NCBI GenBank assembly: GCA_900539665.1
Contig: UQCV01000002.1
Span: 10,535 to 74,534, forward strand
From: an uncultured Succinivibrionaceae bacterium
Lineage (GTDB): Bacteria > Pseudomonadota > Gammaproteobacteria > Enterobacterales > Succinivibrionaceae
Direction of reading: 5' to 3'
DNA length: 64,000 nucleotides
The notes beneath the pieces were generated by a model, which worked only from the letters and a program-made list of their open reading frames with translations, was not told the origin of the DNA and made no database searches. The first letter of the stretch is position 1, and the number at the start of each line of letters is the position of its first letter. Position numbers and translations under genes: made by a program. Positions 13,544 through 19,146 of this stretch are shown piece by piece.

Positions 13544-15878
13544 TGACATACAGTCTCTGTCTACCGTAGAAAGGCAGTTGTCTCCTGTCATTGGTACGCT
13601 CCCACCCTTTCAGCCGCTTCATCATGGCAGCGATGCTGTAGCTGTCTTTAGTCTGAATATCCTCGGGACGTTTGCCGAAACACTCGCACCAGATTTCAAG
13701 GTTCGATACCTCGGTACGCTGAACTGTGCCCTTCTGACGTGTAGTGTCGGAAGGATCAAGGATGTAACTCCTTCGTTCGTGGATATCCAGTGAGTTCCAG
13801 TTGTCAGGCAGTAAGGTATCAAGGTATTCCTGCAGCAGACCTTCACGGTCATCCTGCTCCATGGCAAGTCTCTGCTCCTCCTCCGCAAAGGACTCCAGAT
13901 GCTGTGGCAGGTAAAGCTCCTGCCCGTTCTCGCACAGCACCTTCACCTCCGCCCAGATCTGCTCGACTATCTCCGGGGTTAAATCCCATGGCTTGTATCT
14001 ACCCCTGCCTGTAACCTTCACGTTCCAGAATCTGCGGTTGCCCGTAATGTCTCTTAGGTAGCCGGTTTCACTGTTGGTGGTACCGAAGAAAAGACACTGT
14101 CTCGGATGCGTCACGGCACGTTTGGCGAATGCGGCACGATACTGATCGTCACGTCTGGAGATAAAGGCCTTAACCTTGTCGATATCGGCCTTTTTCATGC
14201 CCGCAAGTTCGCTTATTTCATGGAACCACACCCCCTGCAGTTTCTCGGCTGCGGTCTTGTCGTTCATGTCGAATATAGTCAGGCAGTCGGAATAAAACCC
14301 CATGCTCAGAATAAGAATGATGGTTGACTTGCCTATGCCCTGTGGACCGTTGAGGATTAAGATCTGATCGTACTTAATCCCGGGAACGTAGATTCTTTTG
14401 TACCCGGCACACAGATGGATGCGGGTAACCGTCCGGGTGTATTCGTTGTCCTCCGCTCCCAGGTAGTCAATCAGCAGTGTTTCAACGCGCTTGACTCCGT
14501 CCCACGGTTTCAGACTTTCAAACCGCAGCTTGATGGGATGATAACCTCTGTCATCCGCCACTTTGGTTACTGCAATGTTGAGGTTTCTGTCGGAAAAACA
14601 GCCGTAGTAATCCTCCAGGTAGCACACCAGATGTGCATCATCCACATCTCTCCAGAATCCCCCGGGATGTTTCCATGGAACATTCCCCACGATCTCAAGG
14701 TTATCTGCCAGCTGATTGAACCGGATACACTTGAGATTCTTATCCCTGGTAAGGATCAGCCGGAGGTTGTAGGTGCAGTTCTCCAGCTCGGTACTGCGGC
14801 TCTTGTATTTAAGTTTCTTTTTCCACTCATCGTCGCCTTCAATTTCCGGATCTGCGAAGTCGCTCTTTGCCTCCGCTATACGTTCATTGGCTAGAGCCAC
14901 CCTCACTTCATCCTGCTGCATGGCAAAATCGCACATTGCCTTGAAGGATGCCTTTACGTCGAGATCCTTGAACAGACCGAGCCTTACTGCATCAAAGGCA
15001 TTGCACAGGATCTGATATGCGGGATCTTTGGCATGAAAGGAAATAATGAACTTATCCTCGATGACAATTACACCGGCAGTGCTGCCGGAGCCGATCAGGT
15101 GATAGCGGTTATCACTCTGAGTTGCCTCATACTTATTTGCAAGAAAGGTATCAACCGCCTTGTTAATCGGGAAATAGACCCGGTTGAATACACCCACAAT
15201 GCCGGTCTTGGTCAGAGGATCCTGAACCTGTTTTCCGGCATTCTCGTGAGGCTTTCTTTCCCTTGAAGATCTCGGAAGTTTCAGAGGATCCTGCCATTCC
15301 GGGTACTGAGCCAGAAACCTGTCGGGATCGAGCCATTCCTTTTCCACTTCCTTAAAGATGTATTCACCATCGCACGGAGTACTTGGCAGAAACATCAGTT
15401 GATTGACTCTGAAGGAACACTCGTCGAACTGCTCAATACCAAACTGCTGCGCCAGATATCTGGCTATAGCCTGAAACTCATCCGGGGTTACATCCCTTGT
15501 AAGAGGAATAACGACCCTTGCCCTGGGAGCCTTCGGTGTATGTCCGTGGGTGGTGTAAAGGAACGAGGTATAAGGAACCCTGTTTTCAAAGTCTTCAATA
15601 AAGCCCTGTTCAAGCATGTCACCATCAAGCATTATGGCGGATCGGCTTTTGACCTTATCTATCTGTCTGATCCCGTCAATAAGCACACCTGCAACAATAC
15701 CGCCGTGGTCTTTGGCTTCAGTCTTTTCGTCACGGCTCATATGAGCATACTGGGCAACCGTCTCCGAAGTACGGTAGGTTTTTCTGAACCTGTCTTTCAG
15801 CTCTCCGTACCCGGAGGTCTGATTTGCCCATTTATAAGCCTTGCAGCTGTTGGCGCAGGCTATATTAAGTTTTCTCAT
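13527..15878 (-). CDS. VapE-like phage primase/helicase (783 aa)
   Basis: This is a virulence-associated E family protein: an N-terminal primase-like region followed by a superfamily 3-like ATPase. The N-terminal third shows SAIMLDGDMLEQGF near residue 80, RARVVIPLTRDVTPDEFQAI near 115 and FRVNQLMFLPSTP near 155. The ATPase has Walker A LNGPQGIGKSTIILIL near 510 and Walker B-like GVWFHEISELAGMKKAD near 550. FGTTNSETGYLRDITGNRRF near 600 is a strong family signature. It probably primes and unwinds phage DNA with the polymerase at 19-22 kb. GGAGATTTA precedes the ATG. Length is normal for the fused form. Confidence 0.92.
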   Translation of the reverse strand: MRKLNIACANSCKAYKWANQTSGYGELKDRFRKTYRTSETVAQYAHMSRDEKTEAKDHGGIVAGVLIDGIRQIDKVKSRSAIMLDGDMLEQGFIEDFENRVPYTSFLYTTHGHTPKAPRARVVIPLTRDVTPDEFQAIARYLAQQFGIEQFDECSFRVNQLMFLPSTPCDGEYIFKEVEKEWLDPDRFLAQYPEWQDPLKLPRSSRERKPHENAGKQVQDPLTKTGIVGVFNRVYFPINKAVDTFLANKYEATQSDNRYHLIGSGSTAGVIVIEDKFIISFHAKDPAYQILCNAFDAVRLGLFKDLDVKASFKAMCDFAMQQDEVRVALANERIAEAKSDFADPEIEGDDEWKKKLKYKSRSTELENCTYNLRLILTRDKNLKCIRFNQLADNLEIVGNVPWKHPGGFWRDVDDAHLVCYLEDYYGCFSDRNLNIAVTKVADDRGYHPIKLRFESLKPWDGVKRVETLLIDYLGAEDNEYTRTVTRIHLCAGYKRIYVPGIKYDQILILNGPQGIGKSTIILILSMGFYSDCLTIFDMNDKTAAEKLQGVWFHEISELAGMKKADIDKVKAFISRRDDQYRAAFAKRAVTHPRQCLFFGTTNSETGYLRDITGNRRFWNVKVTGRGRYKPWDLTPEIVEQIWAEVKVLCENGQELYLPQHLESFAEEEQRLAMEQDDREGLLQEYLDTLLPDNWNSLDIHERRSYILDPSDTTRQKGTVQRTEVSNLEIWCECFGKRPEDIQTKDSYSIAAMMKRLKGWERTNDRRQLPFYGRQRLYVRTSQK

Positions 15879-15893
15879 TAAATCTCCTTCATC

Positions 15894-16214
15894 TTAGTCA
15901 TTAACCTTAAGGCACTGGTCATGGATGACATCACTGGCAAAGTTGAGAGCCTTTCTGACTGCATCAACCCCGTCATCACCGCTGGCGGCAATTTCAAAGC
16001 CGACCACTTTTTTCTTTTCGTTGATTACCGGAAGAAAGCAGAAATCACCGCCAAGGCTTTCAAGCGAAACATAGGCTCTGCCCCCTCTGCGACGTTCCTT
16101 TCCTCCCTTAAATCCTGTGGTTCCCGCCTCAATGCGAAGTCCGGTTGTCTTACGTTCAAAGGTCTTAAACAAGACCCCGTTTATACACGCCTGTTTTTCT
16201 TTAACTGCGTACAT
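15894..16214 (-). CDS. Unrecognised early phage protein (106 aa)
   Basis: I do not recognise this protein. It has a basic, Gly/Arg-rich middle (TTGFKGGKERRRGGRAYVSL) that could contact nucleic acid, then a small alpha/beta C-terminal part (KKKVVGFEIAASGDDGVDAV). It is the first gene of the leftward early operon, behind a terminator-like hairpin and the inverted copy of the 77-bp repeat, and 15 bp before VapE. That position suggests a replication accessory or regulator, possibly an ssDNA- or origin-binding protein. AGGAGAACTTGA sets the start. Confidence 0.65.
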   Translation of the reverse strand: MYAVKEKQACINGVLFKTFERKTTGLRIEAGTTGFKGGKERRRGGRAYVSLESLGGDFCFLPVINEKKKVVGFEIAASGDDGVDAVRKALNFASDVIHDQCLKVND

Positions 16215-16234
16215 TCAAGTTCTCCTGATAGACA

Positions 16235-16268
16235 TAAAAAAATCCTCGAGGGTGGCTTTTCCGCCCTC
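16235..16268 (-). terminator. Terminator/attenuator-like hairpin in the leader of the leftward early operon
   Basis: On the minus strand, GAGGGCGG pairs with CCACCCTC (one mismatch) around AAAAG, followed by GAGGA and seven T residues. It lies between the inverted 77-bp-repeat core and the first start codon, so transcripts would meet it almost at once. Confidence 0.6.
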
Positions 16269-16276
16269 TTAATCTC

Positions 16277-16313
16277 TAATGCCCAGAAGTACCCCGCTTT
16301 TACAAAAAATCTT
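16277..16313 (-). repeat. Inverted copy of the 77-bp repeat core
   Basis: Read on the minus strand it gives TTTTTTGTAAAAGC, a short variable part, then CTTCTGGGCATTAG, the same core as the plus-strand units at 16365-16650. It faces the leftward operon. The core has a possible -35 (TTGTAA) and a weak -10 (CATTAG) about 17-18 nt apart. Confidence 0.6.
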
Positions 16314-16364
16314 TAAAAAATTTCCAACAGTCTTCTTCCTCTATTTCCAGGCATAAAAAGATGT

Positions 16365-16650
16365 TTGTAAAAACCGCCGGGTTCTGGGCATTAGGCAGTG
16401 AAGGCACAGAAAACCGCTACTGAAAAAAGTTAAAAATTTTTTGTAAAAGCCACCCGGTTCTGGGCATTAGGTAGTGAAAGCGCAGAAAACCGCTGCTGAA
16501 AAAAAGTTAAAAATTTTTTGTAAAAGCAGTCCGGTTCTGGGCATTAGGTAGTGAAGGCGCAGAAAACCGCTGCTGAAAAAAAGTTAAAAATTTTTTGTAA
16601 AAGCAATCCGGTTCTGGGCATTAGGTAGTGAGGGCACTTAAAAACCGCCC
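16365..16650 (+). repeat. Four tandem ~77-bp repeats in the divergent control region
   Basis: Units begin at 16365, 16441, 16518 and 16595, with spacing of 76, 77 and 77 bp. Each has an AT-rich part ending TTTTTTGTAAAAGC, then CGGTTCTGGGCATTAGGTAG, then an arm CAGAAAACCG that can fold back on CGGTTCTG. Unit 4 is cut short and leads into the gene starting at 16686. Possible roles are multiple promoters/operators or an origin with iterons. Confidence 0.85.
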
Positions 16651-16685
16651 CGCTGAAATTGAAACAAACTTATGAGGTCAATCCC

Positions 16686-17030
16686 ATGAAAAAGAAAGAC
16701 ATTACTGTTCTTATCGATGGATTCCGCAGGCTGAGCGCGGATGCCGCTGAAATAGCTGAACTGCTTTCAGGTACGGAAACCACTTCTAAAAAGACAGTTG
16801 AAGTTCAGGCTGAACCCGAAACTCCGGCTCCCGCTGCCGAGGAAACTCCGGCCAAGGTTTACACCTTCGAGGAAGTACGAGGCATTCTCTCCGACAAGGC
16901 CAGATCCGGTTTCAGAGCCGAGGTTAAGGCACTGCTCACCTCTCATGGTGTAAAGCAGTTATCCGACATCACCGATCCTACTGTATTTGCAGAGCTGGTA
17001 GCTGAAGCGGAGGTACTGGGTAATGGCTAA
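16686..17030 (+). CDS. Small early phage protein, Rrp5-annotated type (114 aa)
   Basis: The N-terminal helix (KDITVLIDGFRRLSADAAEI) is joined through a Pro/Glu/Ala linker to a C-terminal helical domain (TFEEVRGILSDKARSGFRAE, then LLTSHGVKQLSDITDP). As I recall, similar proteins occur upstream of DUF2800 genes in Firmicutes phages and are labelled Rrp5-like, a label without functional support. The C-terminal helices resemble small binding modules rather than an enzyme. GAGGTCAATCCC sets the start at 16686; the frame is open from a TTG at 16659. It overlaps the next gene by 8 nt. Confidence 0.75.
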   Translation: MKKKDITVLIDGFRRLSADAAEIAELLSGTETTSKKTVEVQAEPETPAPAAEETPAKVYTFEEVRGILSDKARSGFRAEVKALLTSHGVKQLSDITDPTVFAELVAEAEVLGNG

Positions 17031-18165
17031 ACACGCTTATCTGTCAGCGTCAGCCAGTCACCGCTGGTTAGCCTGTCCCCCGAGTGCAAAGCTCTGCGCT
17101 GAACTTGAAGATCAGTCAAGCCCGTATGCACAGCAGGGAACAGACGCTCACGAACTCTGTGAGTATCTGGTGACTAAGGCTCTTGGACGCGATGCAAGTG
17201 ATCCGACTCCGCACCTCTCCTTCTATGACGCAGAAATGCAGGAGGCCGCTGATGGCTACTGCGGCTTTGTCATGGAGCAGGTTTCGGCTACGAAGGAACA
17301 CTGTTCAGATCCGCTGGTATGCGTTGAGCAGAGACTCGACTTCTCCAGATGGGTAAAGGACGGATTCGGTACCGGAGACTGCGTGATTGTGGCAGATGAT
17401 TTGCTGCACATCATCGATCTGAAATACGGTGTCGGTGTTCTTGTAACGGCATCCGGTGAAGACGGTACCGGGAACAGTCAGCTTAAATGCTATGCCCTGG
17501 GTGCTCTTGATACCTTCGGTGCTCTTTATGACATCAGGCGCATCAGACTCAGCATCTATCAGCCAAGACGCGACAACGTTGACACCTTCGATATGTCTGC
17601 CGACGAACTGCTGAAATGGGCTGATGAGGTACTGAAACCGACTGCCGAGCTGGCTTATGAAGGCGGTGGAGAGTTCCATGCCGGAGATCACTGTCAGTTC
17701 TGCAAGCTTAAGGCTACCTGCAGAGCCAGAGCTGAATACAGCATGGAGCTGGCGAAGTACGACTTTGCCGATGCCCCGACGCTGGACAGCACCGAGATTG
17801 CGGCAATTCTGCCCCAGATAGACTCTCTGGTCTCATGGGCAGACGACATCAAAGCCTATGCACTTGAGCAGGCTTTATCCGGTGTCCGTTATCCGCACTT
17901 CAAACTGGTGGAAGGCAGAAGTATTCGCAAATACACCGACGAAAATGAGGTGGCAAAGGTCGTACAGAATGCCGGGTACGATCCGTTTGAGAAAAAGCTC
18001 CTGGGAATCACTTCGATGACCAGGCAGTTAGGCAAAAAGAAGTTCGAAGAACTGTTGAGTGGGCTTGTTATCAAGCCCGTTGGTAAACCTGTGCTTGTTT
18101 CAGACACGGATCCCCGTCCTGAATTCAACACTGCTAAATCTGATTTTAATGATAAGGAAATTTAA
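17023..18165 (+). CDS. DUF2800 protein, Cas4/RecB-like nuclease fold (380 aa)
   Basis: DUF2800 is a RecB/Cas4-like PD-(D/E)XK family common in phages. It shows LSASASHRWLACPPSAKL at the N-terminus, QQGTDAHELCEYL near residue 38, LLHIIDLKYGVGVLV near 127 carrying the D and E/D-x-K-type catalytic residues, QPRRDNVDTFD near 187, and a Cys cluster DHCQFCKLKATCRARAEYS near 225 consistent with an Fe-S or zinc site. It probably processes DNA ends in recombination-linked replication with the DUF2815 protein. The ATG overlaps the previous gene's stop region. Confidence 0.9.
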   Translation: MAKHAYLSASASHRWLACPPSAKLCAELEDQSSPYAQQGTDAHELCEYLVTKALGRDASDPTPHLSFYDAEMQEAADGYCGFVMEQVSATKEHCSDPLVCVEQRLDFSRWVKDGFGTGDCVIVADDLLHIIDLKYGVGVLVTASGEDGTGNSQLKCYALGALDTFGALYDIRRIRLSIYQPRRDNVDTFDMSADELLKWADEVLKPTAELAYEGGGEFHAGDHCQFCKLKATCRARAEYSMELAKYDFADAPTLDSTEIAAILPQIDSLVSWADDIKAYALEQALSGVRYPHFKLVEGRSIRKYTDENEVAKVVQNAGYDPFEKKLLGITSMTRQLGKKKFEELLSGLVIKPVGKPVLVSDTDPRPEFNTAKSDFNDKEI

Positions 18166-18167
18166 TT

Positions 18168-18746
18168 ATGGCCAATACAGCTAAAACCCCTACTAAAGTA
18201 ATTACCGGTCCTAAGACCATCTTCTCTTACCTTAACGTTAACGAGCCTAAGGTTCCTATGGGCGGCGGAACTCCGAAGTACAGCGTTTCGCTGATCATTC
18301 CTAAGTCCGACACCGTGACCGTCAACAAGATCAAGGCCGCCATCAAGGCTGCCTACGATGAAGGTCAGTCCAAGCTCAAGGGCAACTCCAAGTTCGTTCC
18401 GGATCTTGATGCACTTAAGACTCCGCTGCGTGACGGTGATAAGGATCGTAAGGGTGATCCTGCATATGCCAACTCCTACTTCGTGAACGCCAACAGCACC
18501 ACCAAGCCTGGTGTGGTTGATGCAGATCGACAGGACATCATCGATACCTCTGAGCTTTACTCCGGTATCGTCGGCAGAGCATCCATCAACTTTTACGCCT
18601 ACAACTCCAACGGCAACAAGGGTATCGCCTGCGGTCTCAACAATCTGCAGAAACTCGCTGATGGTACCCCGCTTGGCGGTCACAGCCGTGCCGAGGATGA
18701 CTTCGCAGATCTTGATGATGAAGACGATGAGGATTTCTTAGGTTAA
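18168..18746 (+). CDS. DUF2815 single-strand DNA-binding-like protein (192 aa)
   Basis: DUF2815 is an OB-fold, ssDNA-binding-like phage family. It shows TKVITGPKTIFSYLNVNEPK at the N-terminus, KYSVSLIIPKSD near residue 38, and DTSELYSGIVGRASINFYAY near 130. A strongly acidic C-terminal tail (ADLDDEDDEDFLG) ends the protein, as in SSB proteins that recruit partners through an acidic tip. It lies 2 bp after DUF2800 in the same operon and upstream of the polymerase, fitting a role at the phage replication fork. Confidence 0.9.
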   Translation: MANTAKTPTKVITGPKTIFSYLNVNEPKVPMGGGTPKYSVSLIIPKSDTVTVNKIKAAIKAAYDEGQSKLKGNSKFVPDLDALKTPLRDGDKDRKGDPAYANSYFVNANSTTKPGVVDADRQDIIDTSELYSGIVGRASINFYAYNSNGNKGIACGLNNLQKLADGTPLGGHSRAEDDFADLDDEDDEDFLG

Positions 18747-18769
18747 TCCGGTAATTTCTGATAATCCTG

Positions 18770-18795
18770 GCGGTGGGCATGCCTGCCGCCTTTAT
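18770..18795 (+). other. GC-rich hairpin in the intergenic region after DUF2815
   Basis: The stretch ggcggtgggcatgcctgccgcc is nearly self-complementary and is followed by only a short T run. It could be a weak terminator or an mRNA-stabilising structure upstream of the tiny membrane protein genes. Confidence 0.45.
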
Positions 18796-18811
18796 GACAA
18801 GAGGTGTAAAT

Positions 18812-18964
18812 ATGGATATTGATTTTATGCAACTTGCATTGATGTACGCACTGTTCTTTTCTTTTGCCTTTCTTGGAGCAGGTATTGCCCATCTCATCAC
18901 GATGGCACTCAGGAAGTTCAGAGGCAGACAATCCGGAGGTACAGACAGATGGAATGCGGACTGA
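18812..18964 (+). CDS. Tiny membrane protein 1 (50 aa)
   Basis: A short protein with one predicted membrane helix (LALMYALFFSFAFLGAGIAH) and a basic, hydrophilic C-terminus (ALRKFRGRQSGGTDRWNAD). AAGAGGTGTAAAT sets the ATG at 18812; the frame is open upstream through a GTG. It overlaps the next small gene. Similar pairs of tiny membrane proteins occur upstream of DNA polymerase in related phages in my recollection. Function unknown; membrane anchoring of replication is a guess. Confidence 0.6.
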   Translation: MDIDFMQLALMYALFFSFAFLGAGIAHLITMALRKFRGRQSGGTDRWNAD

Positions 18965-19092
18965 CTCCCGAAGAAATTTCACTTATGAAGTTTGCCTTCG
19001 GATTTGTTATCGGAACCGTGCTCGGCATCATCACCGGCAATCTGGTTGATCTGGTGAGATACCTGTGGAACAGACGATTACACCGTAAATAG
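18949..19092 (+). CDS. Tiny membrane protein 2 (47 aa)
   Basis: I translated this short frame by hand: it begins MECGLTPEEISLMKFA, has one glycine-rich membrane helix (FAFGFVIGTVLGIITG) and ends with a basic tail (RYLWNRRLHRK). GGAGGTACAGACAG gives a good ribosome binding site, and the gene overlaps the end of the preceding one by 16 nt. Two tandem tiny membrane genes with their own ribosome sites argue that both are real. Function unknown; their reading-frame overlap is unlike that of a known holin pair. Confidence 0.6.
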   Translation: MECGLTPEEISLMKFAFGFVIGTVLGIITGNLVDLVRYLWNRRLHRK

Positions 19093-19101
19093 ATGTATCA
19101 G

Positions 19102-19126
19102 GGGCGACGGTTTATCTGCCGCCCTT
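19102..19126 (+). terminator. Terminator-like hairpin just before polA
   Basis: GGGCG (19102-19106) pairs with CGCCC (19120-19124), with a weaker inner CGG/CTG helix, followed by six T residues. It ends about 20 nt before the polymerase start codon. Confidence 0.55.
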
Positions 19127-19146
19127 TTTTAATGAGGATTGGAATT

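Noticed and set aside
16365..16650. CRISPR array
   Set aside because: The units are 77 bp with nearly identical sequence throughout, not short repeats with differing spacers, and no cas genes are near.
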